Assembly: GCF_000733935.1 (NCBI RefSeq) | Contig: NZ_JPON01000001.1 | Coordinates: 186,001 to 250,000 of the forward strand | DNA from: Methylomarinum vadi | GTDB taxonomy: Bacteria; Pseudomonadota; Gammaproteobacteria; Methylococcales; Methylomonadaceae | DNA length: 64,000 nt | Direction: 5' to 3' | Shown here: piece after piece, positions 9,420 to 18,288 of the stretch | Numbering within the stretch: position 1 is the first letter of the stretch | Layout of the letters: each line of letters opens with the position of its first letter | Program-made: the position numbers and the translations under genes | Notes under the pieces: generated by a model | Told to the model about the DNA's origin: nothing | Databases searched by the model: none | The model's input: only the letters and a program-made list of their open reading frames with translations

Positions 9420-10464
9420 TGCCTGGCGTCTCCTTGGAGGAAGGAATGGTCGCAAATTCGTAATGGCCCTGCTTAAAATTCCGGGTGTCGACGGTCACCT
9501 GTGCGCTGGTTCCCACCCGCAAGGGATAGCGGGGATCTGGCTTCAGTACCCGGACGCGTACCGGCACCCGTTGGGTCACCTTGACCCAGTTGCCAGTGGC
9601 ATTTTCTGGGGGTAGCAGCGAGAATGCGGCTCCGGTCGCGGGGTCTATGCTTTGGACCACTGCTTTTAAAATGAGCCCCGGATACATGTCCACTTTGATG
9701 TCGGCCGGTTGACCGGGTTGGATCCGTTTCAAATCGGTTTCTTTATAATTGGCATCCACCCAGAACGTCTCAGTGCAGACCAGTACGAAGTTGGAAATGC
9801 CAGCTTGGGCCGCATCCCCTGGACGAAGAGTCAGCCTCGTAATGATTCCTTCGCAGGGGGCAATGATACGAGCGTGCTCCAAATTCCAGCGAGCATGGTC
9901 CAGGGAAGCCCTGGCTGCCAGAATGCGGGGGTTGTTCTGGCCCGGTGTGCCCAACGTCTTGATGGCTTCTTTTTGCTGCGCCTCGGCTAGGTGGAGCTCT
10001 GCTTGGGCGCTGCGTAAGTCGGCTTCGGCATCGTCCGCCTGCTCCTGGCTGGTAAAGCGATTCTTTAAGAGCTGCCGTTGCCGCTCGGCCTTAAGCCGCG
10101 CGTTGGTAAATTGAACCTGGGCATTCTTGACCTCGGCTTGGGCTGCCGTGACCGCGCTTTCATCCCGCTCCACTTGTTGAATCATCTCAGTCAGGCTGGC
10201 CTCCGCTTCGTTTACCGCCCATTGAAATGGTCTAGGGTCAAGCTCGACTAGAAGCTGACTCTTCCGGACTGTTTGTTGATTGCGGATGTGGACTTTCACG
10301 ACTTCGCCCGATACCTGGGGAGCGACATGGACCACATGGGCGCCTACATAGGCGTCTTCGGTACTCGGATAGAGTGTAGAGTGGCGCCAATACCGGTAAA
10401 TTCCCAGTGCGATGCCCAACACGGCCATGCCCATCAGTAGCCATTTAGCGACGCGCACAATCAA
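9406..10464 (-). CDS. emrA: EmrA-type membrane fusion (HlyD family) protein
   Basis: This is the periplasmic adaptor of a tripartite drug efflux pump, 352 residues long. An N-terminal anchor helix (about residues 8-27) is followed by a biotinyl-lipoyl half (VHVAPQVSGEVVKV), then a long alpha-helical hairpin (about residues 80-165, rich in A, E, Q and R). The second lipoyl half (IIAPCEGIITRLTLRPGDA) and a beta-barrel follow. Its own partner emrB is broken downstream, so the adaptor may be orphaned. Its ATG overlaps the stop of the small upstream gene (ATGA), suggesting coupled translation. Confidence 0.9.
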   Translation of the reverse strand: MIVRVAKWLLMGMAVLGIALGIYRYWRHSTLYPSTEDAYVGAHVVHVAPQVSGEVVKVHIRNQQTVRKSQLLVELDPRPFQWAVNEAEASLTEMIQQVERDESAVTAAQAEVKNAQVQFTNARLKAERQRQLLKNRFTSQEQADDAEADLRSAQAELHLAEAQQKEAIKTLGTPGQNNPRILAARASLDHARWNLEHARIIAPCEGIITRLTLRPGDAAQAGISNFVLVCTETFWVDANYKETDLKRIQPGQPADIKVDMYPGLILKAVVQSIDPATGAAFSLLPPENATGNWVKVTQRVPVRVRVLKPDPRYPLRVGTSAQVTVDTRNFKQGHYEFATIPSSKETPGNGGK

Positions 10465-10769
10465 GTGGGCTCCCGAATTTCATTATAGGTGTTAGCCGGC
10501 GACTCGTCTTCTTCGCATACTCCTTCACGCAGGCGAATAAGCCGTCCCGAAAAATTGCCGTTGTAAACCGGGAAGCTGATGGTGCGTTTGCAAGAGACAT
10601 CGACGATACCGATGCGGAGAGTAACCTTAGCGGGGCTGGTCGCTAGAGCCATTCGAGCATCCTGAAACGCTGGCTTTAGGGAGTTGCTTGAGCATCTTGG
10701 CAGAGCACTTGACAGCGTGCGTGGAAAATCGCGGCGTGACTGCAGACCGATCTTGGACGGATCTTTCAT
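10461..10769 (-). CDS. Small hypothetical protein leading the emrAB operon
   Basis: This is a 102-residue protein I do not recognise. The open frame extends further upstream to 11045, but ATG 10769 is preceded by a GGAG-containing purine stretch (GAGGAGAAAAGGAA) at good spacing, and the upstream part looks non-coding. The C-terminal half contains VTLRIGIVDVSCKRTISF and an acidic tail. The stop overlaps the start of emrA by 4 bp, the main argument for it being real and translated. It might be an accessory or regulatory protein of the pump; that is only inference from position. Confidence 0.5.
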   Translation of the reverse strand: MKDPSKIGLQSRRDFPRTLSSALPRCSSNSLKPAFQDARMALATSPAKVTLRIGIVDVSCKRTISFPVYNGNFSGRLIRLREGVCEEDESPANTYNEIREPT

Positions 10770-10813
10770 TTCCTTTTCTCCTCGGAGAATCATCAGGAAT
10801 TCTAACGCTAGAT

Positions 10814-10830
10814 TGTTGAGAATTTCAACA
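10814..10830. promoter_or_regulatory. Palindrome upstream of the emr operon, possible operator
   Basis: TGTTGAGAATTTCAACA is an imperfect palindrome with six paired bases on each side. It lies about 45 bp before the start of the small leading gene, within the presumed 5' region of the operon. Size and symmetry suit a dimeric repressor of TetR, MarR or LysR type, but no regulator gene is adjacent. Confidence 0.35.
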
Positions 10831-11095
10831 CATTGACGCCGCAACTTCTCCCCCTCGTACCTTGAAAAAAATCCGAAATATTCGACAGACAAAAGGTATT
10901 TTTTTTCAGGGCTAACTACGACCGTGTAGAGGTTCTTTAAGGTAACGTAGCAAAAAGTATCGCGGCGGAGCGGCCGATGAGACCCAGCAAACCGCAAGTG
11001 CGTGGATTCGAATACCGGCGGCACATCGAGCGCCGCGATTGTCATAAAGTAAAATCAGCAGTCCGCATCCACCCTGTGGTCGCTATCGTACGAGA

Positions 11096-11461
11096 TTAAA
11101 AGCCTTCTTGTAACCAAGCCCAAGCGGCCTTCTCGTCAGACATATCGAAGTACTTTACGGTTGCCCGAGTAAATGGTTTGCAGAAACGGGCCATCCATTC
11201 CTCCCATTGTTTGTCACCGACCAGCGCGATGCGGTCAAAATCGGAATAATGTCGGACGCCAAACTTTAAATCGTCCCAGGCGGCATTCAGATCCCATCCG
11301 TGAAAATCTTCGAATTTCGCCAGGAGAGACACTTTGCCTTCGGCCTCCGTGAGAGCCTTTTCAACAACTGGAATGAAGGTTTGGTAGTCGTCATCGTGCA
11401 GTTTACCGGTCAACTTGAAACCTAGGATTTTGGGAGAATCGTTCGGGATTGGCTCGATCAT
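11096..11461 (-). CDS. SpoIIAA-like (STAS/SEC14-fold) protein
   Basis: This is a 121-residue soluble protein of the SpoIIAA-like family (DUF3478). It begins MIEPIPNDSPKILGFKLTGK, followed by a DDDYQTFIPVVEKAL helix and then LLAKFEDFHGWDLNAAWDDL. The C-terminal region reads FDRIALVGDKQWEEW and FDMSDEKAAWAWL. These blocks match the usual pattern of the family in order and spacing. ATG 11461 is preferred to starts at 11515 or 11494 because the family begins at the MIE segment. The role of this family is poorly known. It is transcribed toward the emr operon but separated by about 330 bp. Confidence 0.8.
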   Translation of the reverse strand: MIEPIPNDSPKILGFKLTGKLHDDDYQTFIPVVEKALTEAEGKVSLLAKFEDFHGWDLNAAWDDLKFGVRHYSDFDRIALVGDKQWEEWMARFCKPFTRATVKYFDMSDEKAAWAWLQEGF

Positions 11462-11740
11462 GGTACTTGTCCCATCAGTTTTAGAGTGACTCATGAAAAA
11501 TATAACTTGAACCAAAAAGTGCAGCGACTTAAAAACGAAACCTTTTAAGGGACAAGTTGATATTGTGGTTTGGTATGTTAGTTGCCCAGCGAGTGAAAAC
11601 GTTCCATCTCTGTCACATACGAAGAAAATTTTACGAATTTATTATCACAAAACATATGTCTTTTGCGCGCAATTGCAAGGCCTCTCTATTTTTTTCAGAT
11701 CTTTTTCTATCGGAATATTTATTTAATTTGGCGGGGCTTA

Positions 11741-11890
11741 ATGACTATCAACAGTAGCTTTTATGGATATATATCTCATTTGAAATGGATTAAACGTTGG
11801 GAGCTAATGCGTAACGCTCATGAAGAAAACGTAATAGAACATAGTTGGGATGTCTCGGTATTAGCAAACGCTCTGGCGCCAGATTACAGT
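11741..11890 (+). pseudogene. N-terminal fragment of YfbR-like 5'-deoxynucleotidase
   Basis: Starting at ATG 11741, about 50 codons read FYGYISHLKWIKRWELMRNA then ENVIEHSWDVSVLANALA. This matches the start of the HD-domain nucleotidase YfbR, including the EHS segment with the first metal-binding histidine. After about 11890 similarity ends abruptly, and the frame runs into the 3' end of the opposite-strand transglutaminase gene. The HD pair and the rest of the domain are missing. This looks like a deletion or rearrangement joint rather than a short functional protein. Confidence 0.6.
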
Positions 11891-12744
11891 ATTTTGACAT
11901 CGACATTAACGCTCATAACGGGGGGCGGCTTGGAAGGGCCGATAAACGTGCCCGATACCGGCGGAATGGCTTCGGGATGGCGGTGATGAGCCACTGCAAT
12001 ATGATCGCCTCCTACCAATAATCCGCTGGTGGAGTCAAATCCCCGCCAGCCTGATCCCGGCAAATACACTTCCGACCAGGCGTGGGTAGATGAATGCTGA
12101 TCCGCATTTGTAAAGGGCTGCAATAAATAGCCGCTGACGAAGCGGCTGGCGAAGCCGAATACTCGGCAGGCTTCGATAAACAAAGTGGCAAGGTCACGGC
12201 AGGAGCCGGATCCTAATTCGATGGTTTGCTGGGGCGATTGCACGCCAGGCTCCTCGCGCATTTGGTATTTAAAATTCACGGCAATGGCTTTATTTAATGA
12301 ATCGAGCAAAATTGGGATTTTTATTAATGCGCCAGGTTGGCAAACGTCTTCCAGCCACTTTTGCAAAATTGGATAATCTCTGGGGAAAGCGGCCAGTTGG
12401 TAAGGGATCAGATCGATTTGTTCCCGAGGGTTATAATGAAACGGATAAAGCAGTGCCGATTCATCCACAGCAAATTCCAGCGGTTGTTGTTCATAATGTT
12501 GCACCACTACGCCACTTGTGATCTCTAAAGTCCGGCTTGCTTCCAGAAAATCGACAAGGGCAATCGAATTGCTGTAAATATCCCGCTCCCAGCGAATTTT
12601 GTAATTAGGGGAAATACGCAATTTCGAAGATTCGATCCGAATGTCGTGGCCTTCACGGGGCCTGACGTGCAGTTTATGGGTAAGAAAACGAACCGGCTCG
12701 GTATATTGGTAAAGAGTGGAATGAGTGATTTGTAAGCGCCGCAT
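11884..12744 (-). CDS. Transglutaminase-like cysteine protease family protein
   Basis: This 286-residue protein has the bacterial transglutaminase N-terminal beta domain (about residues 1-90, beginning LQITHSTLYQYTEPV). A transglutaminase-like core follows (about residues 150-240). Catalytic residues are visible: Cys in LGSGSCRDLATLFIEACR, His in STHAWSEVYLPGSGW, and Asp in FDSTSGL. No signal peptide is seen, so it is probably cytoplasmic. It is divergent from the DUF2126 gene at 12939; in many bacteria such domains are fused or clustered with ATP-grasp and alpha-E proteins in predicted peptide-modifying systems. Those other partners are not seen here. Confidence 0.88.
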   Translation of the reverse strand: MRRLQITHSTLYQYTEPVRFLTHKLHVRPREGHDIRIESSKLRISPNYKIRWERDIYSNSIALVDFLEASRTLEITSGVVVQHYEQQPLEFAVDESALLYPFHYNPREQIDLIPYQLAAFPRDYPILQKWLEDVCQPGALIKIPILLDSLNKAIAVNFKYQMREEPGVQSPQQTIELGSGSCRDLATLFIEACRVFGFASRFVSGYLLQPFTNADQHSSTHAWSEVYLPGSGWRGFDSTSGLLVGGDHIAVAHHRHPEAIPPVSGTFIGPSKPPPVMSVNVDVKIL

Positions 12745-12938
12745 AACAAACTCAAGTCAATTGCTGAAGAATTACCATTACCCGCCATGTCAGACAAAAA
12801 CCGGATTCATAAATTTCATCGTCTTTAGAATAACGAAGATATGTTTATTTGCTAGGCTTGCCGGTAAAAAAAGTATGATAATAGGTCGTCGACAGCTTCC
12901 CTTTACACTCCATAAAAAATCGGAGTTAACTATCAGCC

Positions 12939-15086
12939 ATGGACCGAACCGAATTTACACACATCGTTAATCGCCAGGACGATTTGATTCGTGCTTTAGA
13001 TGTGGATGTCTGGATCGGCATGGAACCCACTTTTACCCGACGCTTTGCCGAAACCCCAGAATGGTTATCGGAAGCCCTGGGACCGGAAAAATTACAATAT
13101 GCTTACGCACTGTTGGACGAAGTTCTCAAACGCAGTCCCGGGGGCGTTATTTTACACACGTTGGGCAGACAATACGCCGGCGAGGATTTGCCGCGCTGGA
13201 ATATCGGCTATTACCAAGCGAAAAATAAACAGTTTTGCTGGGATGGTCCGCCGGATCCTTGTCTCGTTACCAAGTCAACGGCCGCCATACTAGAAAAATC
13301 CATTGACGTGGCGGCTTTTTGGCAGGCGCTGAATCATGCGCTTAACCAAACTTCATGGCAGTCCACCGTTTTTGTCGTGGAAGAGGGCCTCAAATACCGT
13401 ATTTTGTTTCGCTGCGACGGCGGTCCTGCGATCGCCGACGTTGTTAGCAAGCCTCAGCTGACTCGCTCTTCGGTACATAAACGGAAAATCTCGCCAACCG
13501 GTTTGACGGATCCGTTGTCGGCAAACGGCGACTATTTGATCTGCCTGGATAGGCTAACTGCCGACAGCGCGCATTATACGGGGACCAGCGTCGTGGTTGA
13601 GCTGCCAGAGGTGCCGGATGTCCCGGTTTTTGTTCAATTGCTGCAATGCATTGCCCGGGCTGCCGAACAAACTTCGGTCGAGACTTTGGTGTTGCAGGGC
13701 TTTCCGCCGCCGGTGGATAAAGACATAGCGTGGACTACCATTACTCCGGATCCGGCGGTCATCGAAATCAATCAGGCGCCGGCGGATAATGCAGAAAATT
13801 TTTATGACTATTGTGAAGTGTCGTTTAGCGCAGCGCAAGCGGTAGGCCTGAATCCGTATCGCTTACACTACAATGGCGTGGTTTCCGATTCCGGGGGCGG
13901 CGGGCAGTTTACCCTGGGCGGGCCGCAGCCATCGAGTAGCCCGTTTTTCCGCTATCCTCATCTGTTGCCTCGTTTGGTACGTTATTGCAATGCCCATCCG
14001 GCTCTTTCATATTGGTTTGCGCCCCCTTCTATTGGCAGTTCAAGTCAGTCGCCACGCACGGATGAGGGGGTGGGCGAGATATTTCGTGAGTTAGCGGTTG
14101 CACTAGAACAATTGGAACTCCAGGATGAGCCTTCGCCGGAATTTATCTGGCGCAGCTTGAGTCCGTTTATGGTGGATCCATCCGGTAATCCGCACCGCAG
14201 TGAATTGAATATTGAAAAACTTTGGAACCCTTATATGCCAGGGCGCGGATGTCTTGGATTAGTGGAATTCCGGGCGTTTCGCATGTCGCGTAGTCCGGAA
14301 TGTGCAACCGCGATCGCCGTATTGCTACGCAGTATTGTGGCGATGTTGAGCTTGGAGGATAAAGCGGCCCAACTTGTCGATTACGGGGTCAGCTTACATG
14401 ACCAATATGCCTTACCTTTTTATCTGCAGAAGGATTTGCAATCAATTTTCAATGACTTGCTGGAGGCTGGGCTGCCTTTGCATGAGTCGCTCAAAGACAT
14501 GCTGCTGAAAGAACCCGTGCGCTTTATCGGCAAAGCCGCGTTTCACAGTTGTTACATCGAGTTGCAGCAGGCCCTGGAATTTTGGCCTTTAGTGGGCGAC
14601 GTGGCTTCTCAGGAAGGCGGGGGGTCGCGTCTAGTGGATGCCAGCACCACCCGTTTGCAAGTCACTCTGGGGCTGGAAACTGTCGATGCCTCGCAGCTCG
14701 GGGACTGGGAGTTGTGGCTGAATGGTTACCGTGTTCCGTTACACCAGGAACAGGATCGGCAGGGGCCGATAAAGTTGACCGGCTTGCGTTACCGGAGTTT
14801 TCAACCGTATATTGGTTTGCATCCGGGAATTGCCCCACGCAATGCCATAACCTTGGTACTGGCGCATCTTGGTTTGGATGAAGCGCTGGAAATCACTTAT
14901 AGCGAATGGCATCCTAAAGGTTTGGCCTATCCCGGTTTACCCAAGGATATAGAAGAAGCCGAGCAGCGTACCGGCGAACGTTTTAGCACTAGAACGGTTT
15001 CTATTAAGGAATTTGATCAGCCAAAAAAACCTCCCGAATCAGCAGTTTCGGACTATTGTTTGGACCTGCGCCGGCTGCCCTGCTAA
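12939..15086 (+). CDS. DUF2126 domain protein (stand-alone)
   Basis: This is a 715-residue cytoplasmic protein corresponding to the DUF2126 region that is usually the C-terminal two thirds of a large transglutaminase-DUF2126 fusion. Features include the opening segment LDVDVWIGMEPTFTRR, the block RWNIGYYQAKN near residue 90, and the segment PLHQEQDRQGPIKLTGLRYR near residue 605. The C-terminus YCLDLRRLPC is typical of the family. Here it is encoded separately, divergent from a 286-residue transglutaminase with 194 bp between them, so the fusion's two activities seem to be split. Biochemistry is unknown; predicted peptide-ligase/transglutaminase systems are the published context of this family. 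Confidence 0.82.
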   Translation: MDRTEFTHIVNRQDDLIRALDVDVWIGMEPTFTRRFAETPEWLSEALGPEKLQYAYALLDEVLKRSPGGVILHTLGRQYAGEDLPRWNIGYYQAKNKQFCWDGPPDPCLVTKSTAAILEKSIDVAAFWQALNHALNQTSWQSTVFVVEEGLKYRILFRCDGGPAIADVVSKPQLTRSSVHKRKISPTGLTDPLSANGDYLICLDRLTADSAHYTGTSVVVELPEVPDVPVFVQLLQCIARAAEQTSVETLVLQGFPPPVDKDIAWTTITPDPAVIEINQAPADNAENFYDYCEVSFSAAQAVGLNPYRLHYNGVVSDSGGGGQFTLGGPQPSSSPFFRYPHLLPRLVRYCNAHPALSYWFAPPSIGSSSQSPRTDEGVGEIFRELAVALEQLELQDEPSPEFIWRSLSPFMVDPSGNPHRSELNIEKLWNPYMPGRGCLGLVEFRAFRMSRSPECATAIAVLLRSIVAMLSLEDKAAQLVDYGVSLHDQYALPFYLQKDLQSIFNDLLEAGLPLHESLKDMLLKEPVRFIGKAAFHSCYIELQQALEFWPLVGDVASQEGGGSRLVDASTTRLQVTLGLETVDASQLGDWELWLNGYRVPLHQEQDRQGPIKLTGLRYRSFQPYIGLHPGIAPRNAITLVLAHLGLDEALEITYSEWHPKGLAYPGLPKDIEEAEQRTGERFSTRTVSIKEFDQPKKPPESAVSDYCLDLRRLPC

Positions 15087-15689
15087 TTAAAACCGGCCAG
15101 GATGAGCAAGATGTGTTCTTAAATCTGGGATATCAGCAACTGGAACGGCGTATGGTTGCCTCGGTCATTAACGGAGCTGCTACAACCGATTGGAATCGTT
15201 AGAAGTACATAGGGATAGATCTTGCAATCAAGCATTCATAACTTTAGCTAACCAATTGATAACAAATCAACTGCTGCCACTGACGCCTACAATGTGGCAG
15301 TCCGCTTGTGGCCGAACGTATTCTGTCAGGATTGAAGGTACAAAACCGATCCTTTATGACCTTCCAACTAAATCTCTGTATGGCGGCAGACTGGGAGAAA
15401 CCTGACATTCATACAGATGTTTGTGCAAATCCTATAATCGTTAAATTTCTCCACGTCACGCAACGACAACAAGGTTTTTAGAAAGAAATTGCTCTATACA
15501 ATGGGGGTAGGGTATAAGAATAGCCGACTTGGATAATCTTTTTTGATAGCTCGATTTCGCGTAGCCATTAAAAAGTCACGATCACACATCGGATCATCAA
15601 TGAAAAATATGGGTCGGCAGTGTAGATGATAAAAATAAAATGGGCCGATAAAATGCTAATTCGGCAGATGAAATAAGGGGAGCGAAGCC
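15087..15689. other. Gene-free stretch with a possible coding relic
   Basis: No complete gene is convincing in these 600 bases. The frame from 15083 to 15202 reads LIKTGQDEQDVFLNLGYQQL and on to DWNR before a stop; this has a protein-like composition but no start or family match, so it may be a relic. A 71-codon frame at 15190-15405 has poor composition and no ribosome site. The remainder is AT-rich. Confidence 0.4.
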
Positions 15690-16562
15690 ATGACAGAACA
15701 GCTTGAAATACGGAATATGACTCGATCGGAAGTCGACGAACTGGTTGAGTGGGCTGCGCTGGAGGGTTGGAACCCCGGTCTTCACGATGCCGAATTGTTT
15801 TGGGCCACAGACCCGGAAGCATTTATCGCGGCGGACCTTGAGGGTGAGATGATAGGCGGCGGAGCCATCACGTCCTACAACGGAGAGTATGGTTTTATGG
15901 GGTTCTTTATCGTACGGCCCGAATTTCGGGGACAGGGATACGGTGATATTCTCTGGCACGCCCGCCGCAATCGTCTTCTTAACCGCCTCAAATCAGGCGC
16001 GAGCATAGGTTTGGACGGTGTTTTTGAGATGCAGAATTATTATGCAAAAGGCGGTTTCGTCTTTTCCCACCGCAACATGCGTTTTCGCACCGACATCACT
16101 AAACGCCCCGAAGAGTCTCAGGATCAGTACAAGCACATTTCCCCGCTGGCCGACGTATCTTTCGATCAACTTATGGACTACGACCGTACTTGTTTTCCTG
16201 CCAATCGTTCGAATTTTCTGAAAGCGTGGCTATCACAGTCCGATGCGCTCGCGTTGGGTTATTTGAACGATGGAAAACTGAAAGGCTATGGCGTCGTGAG
16301 ACGCTGCAGGGAAGGGTGCAAGATCGGTCCTCTGTTCGCGGATGATGCTAAAGTGGCGGAAGCACTTTATATGCCCCTGTCCGGGTTCGCGGACGGCGGC
16401 CCGTTGTTTTTGGATGCGCCAGAGAACAATCCCGCCGCGATGGCGTTGGTGACGAATCATGGCATGACCGAAGTATTCGGCTGCGCGCGCATGTATCTGG
16501 GAGCCCCGCCGGTTCTGGCTCACGAGCGAATCTTCGGCGTAACGACCTTCGAGTTGGGATGA
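15690..16562 (+). CDS. GNAT-family N-acetyltransferase with a second C-terminal domain
   Basis: This is a 290-residue enzyme of the GNAT superfamily. The N-terminal half holds the acetyl-CoA-binding signature FFIVRPEFRGQGYGDILW (about residues 71-88), with the R/Q-G-x-G loop. The C-terminal half (about residues 150-285) resembles the DUF1248/Acetyltransf_18 domain found at the end of such proteins, including GYGVVRRCREGCKIGPLFAD. The ATG is preceded by a good AAGGGGAG site. The stop overlaps the next gene by 4 bp, so it forms a pair with the PuuE-like hydrolase. The acceptor substrate is not evident; an amino compound linked to the neighbour's amide chemistry is a guess. Confidence 0.85.
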   Translation: MTEQLEIRNMTRSEVDELVEWAALEGWNPGLHDAELFWATDPEAFIAADLEGEMIGGGAITSYNGEYGFMGFFIVRPEFRGQGYGDILWHARRNRLLNRLKSGASIGLDGVFEMQNYYAKGGFVFSHRNMRFRTDITKRPEESQDQYKHISPLADVSFDQLMDYDRTCFPANRSNFLKAWLSQSDALALGYLNDGKLKGYGVVRRCREGCKIGPLFADDAKVAEALYMPLSGFADGGPLFLDAPENNPAAMALVTNHGMTEVFGCARMYLGAPPVLAHERIFGVTTFELG

Positions 16563-17512
16563 TACCTAAACGGGATCTGGTGGGTTATGGCCGCAGACCC
16601 CCTCATACGCGATGGCCGGGTGAAGCCCGGTTAGCAGTACAGTTCGTGCTCAACATCGAAGAGGGCGGCGAGTCTTGTATTCTTAATGGTGATACGCGTT
16701 CGGAAAGCTATCTACATGAACTGCCAGGCCGTCCCCCTCGCACCGGGGAAAGAGATCTTAGCGTCGAAGGGATGTATGAATACGGTTCAAGGGCGGGCGT
16801 GTGGCGCATTCTGGAGTTGTTCCGCGCCCGCAATCTTCCTCTTACCGCCTTTGTTGTCGGCAGGGCCCTGGAGCTTAACCCCGAAATCGGCCGAGCCCTG
16901 ACTGCTGCCGGCCATGAGGTCGCCGGACACGGTTATCGCTGGATTGACTATCACAACGTTTCTGAGGACGAAGAACGTTGCCACATCCGGTTCACCATTG
17001 AGCTGATCGAACGGATATGCGGCAAACGCCCCGTCGGTTGGTACACGGGCCGGGTCAGTCCAAACACCCGCCGGCTATTGCAAGAAAAGGGTGGATTTCT
17101 CTATTCATCCGACGCCTACAATGATGACCTACCGTATTGGATTGCCGGATCATCGCCTCATTTGGTCATCCCGTACACGTTGGTCAACAACGATGTACGC
17201 TATTTGTTACCGAACGGTTTTTCATCCGGAGAGGATTTTTTTCGTTTGCTGAAGGATGCTTTTGATTTGCTGTGGCAGGAAGGCGGGCAACAACCCAAGA
17301 TGATGAGCGTCGGTCTTCACGCTAGGATTAGCGGGCATCCTGCTCGTGCGATGGCATTAGCGCGTTTCCTAGATTATATTCAAGGACATGATTCGGTATG
17401 GATATGCCGGCGAGAAGAGATCGCCAGACATTGGATGAGCGAACATTCCTGGGGAAAGAAAAAGGACGCCGAGCGCGGTAAGGCTAGCAAATCCCAATTT
17501 AGAACCACATGA
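16559..17512 (+). CDS. PuuE-type allantoinase / polysaccharide deacetylase family protein
   Basis: This 317-residue NodB-fold hydrolase most resembles the PuuE group (cofactor-light allantoinases and related amidohydrolases). It begins MIPKRDLVGYGRRPPHTRWP, with LAVQFVLNIEEGGE near residue 27, the GMYEYGSRAGVWRILELF segment, and EVAGHGYRWIDYH around residues 120-132, where the family has its histidine pair. The GWYTGRVSPNTRRLL block follows. No other purine-catabolism gene is present, so allantoin is not assured; it could act on another cyclic amide or N-acyl substrate. It is translationally coupled to the acetyltransferase upstream. The C-terminus is a short basic extension. Confidence 0.82.
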   Translation: MIPKRDLVGYGRRPPHTRWPGEARLAVQFVLNIEEGGESCILNGDTRSESYLHELPGRPPRTGERDLSVEGMYEYGSRAGVWRILELFRARNLPLTAFVVGRALELNPEIGRALTAAGHEVAGHGYRWIDYHNVSEDEERCHIRFTIELIERICGKRPVGWYTGRVSPNTRRLLQEKGGFLYSSDAYNDDLPYWIAGSSPHLVIPYTLVNNDVRYLLPNGFSSGEDFFRLLKDAFDLLWQEGGQQPKMMSVGLHARISGHPARAMALARFLDYIQGHDSVWICRREEIARHWMSEHSWGKKKDAERGKASKSQFRTT

Positions 17513-17607
17513 TATCCAGGGCTCTGTATTTAAAACTACAGCGATTCAGGCGAGCCCGGTCAAACATTACGACAAGATTATAATCTTCCATTAAGAGAGA
17601 ATATTCA

Positions 17608-18288
17608 ATGAAATCCAGGATTAAGTTTCAAGCGTTGATGGCATTGTCTCTGCTGGCGCAGAGCGTTTTTGCATTGGACAGGCAGGCGGAACATCATCAC
17701 GGCCAGGCGAACGCGCATATGAACAGCATGGGTTTCGAGCAGTTGGTAGCCCGTTTTGAGGCGCCCGGTCGCGATCAGTGGCAAAAGCCCGAAGCCGTGA
17801 TCAATTCACTAGGCGAGCTTAACGGAAAAACCATCGTCGAAATCGGTAGCGGCACCGGCTATTTCAGTTTCCGCTTGGCCGAGGCCGGCGCCCACGTAAT
17901 CGCCGCAGATGTAGACCGGCGCTTTCTGGATTATGTTGATCGGCGTAAGACTGAACGCAAACTCGGTGACGAAAAACTCATCACTCGACTGATTCCTTAC
18001 GATTCTCCGCAACTGGGCAAAGCAGAAGCCGATCTGGTTTTACTGGTCGACGTTTATCACCATATCGAAAACCGCGAAGACTATTTCAAACAAGTGCTCG
18101 CCGGCATCAAACCCGGCGGCAAGCTGGTGATCGTTGATTTCAAGCTGATCGAGACGCCCGACGGCCCGCCGCTGTCGATGCGGATTCCGCCTGAGCAGGC
18201 GCAAGACGAATTGGCGGCCGCAGGCTTCACCCGTTTCAAATTAGATACAAAAATGCTGCCCTTTCAGTATATTTTGACGGCCGAATAG
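17608..18288 (+). CDS. Exported class I SAM-dependent methyltransferase
   Basis: This 226-residue protein has an N-terminal signal peptide (MKSRIKFQALMALSLLAQ, cleavage likely after VFA), followed by a histidine-rich segment (AEHHHGQANAH). A Rossmann methyltransferase domain follows: motif I VEIGSGTGYFSFRLAEAGA (about residues 73-91), acidic loop DVDRRFL, and a post-motif LVLLVDVYHHIEN near residue 144. Export of a SAM-dependent enzyme is unusual because SAM is cytoplasmic, yet signal-bearing members of this group are frequent in proteobacteria. The substrate is unknown. An AGAGAGA ribosome site precedes ATG 17608. Confidence 0.85.
   Translation: MKSRIKFQALMALSLLAQSVFALDRQAEHHHGQANAHMNSMGFEQLVARFEAPGRDQWQKPEAVINSLGELNGKTIVEIGSGTGYFSFRLAEAGAHVIAADVDRRFLDYVDRRKTERKLGDEKLITRLIPYDSPQLGKAEADLVLLVDVYHHIENREDYFKQVLAGIKPGGKLVIVDFKLIETPDGPPLSMRIPPEQAQDELAAAGFTRFKLDTKMLPFQYILTAE

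Noticed and set aside
10770-11045. Upstream extension of the small emr-operon frame
   Set aside because: It precedes a much better ribosome site and includes the palindrome region; the residues do not look like a domain.
11557-11757. 66-codon frame before the yfbR fragment
   Set aside because: No ribosome site and basic/aromatic-rich random-looking sequence overlapping the fragment's start.
15190-15405. 71-codon frame in the gap after the DUF2126 gene
   Set aside because: No ribosome site, no family match, and composition typical of non-coding sequence.
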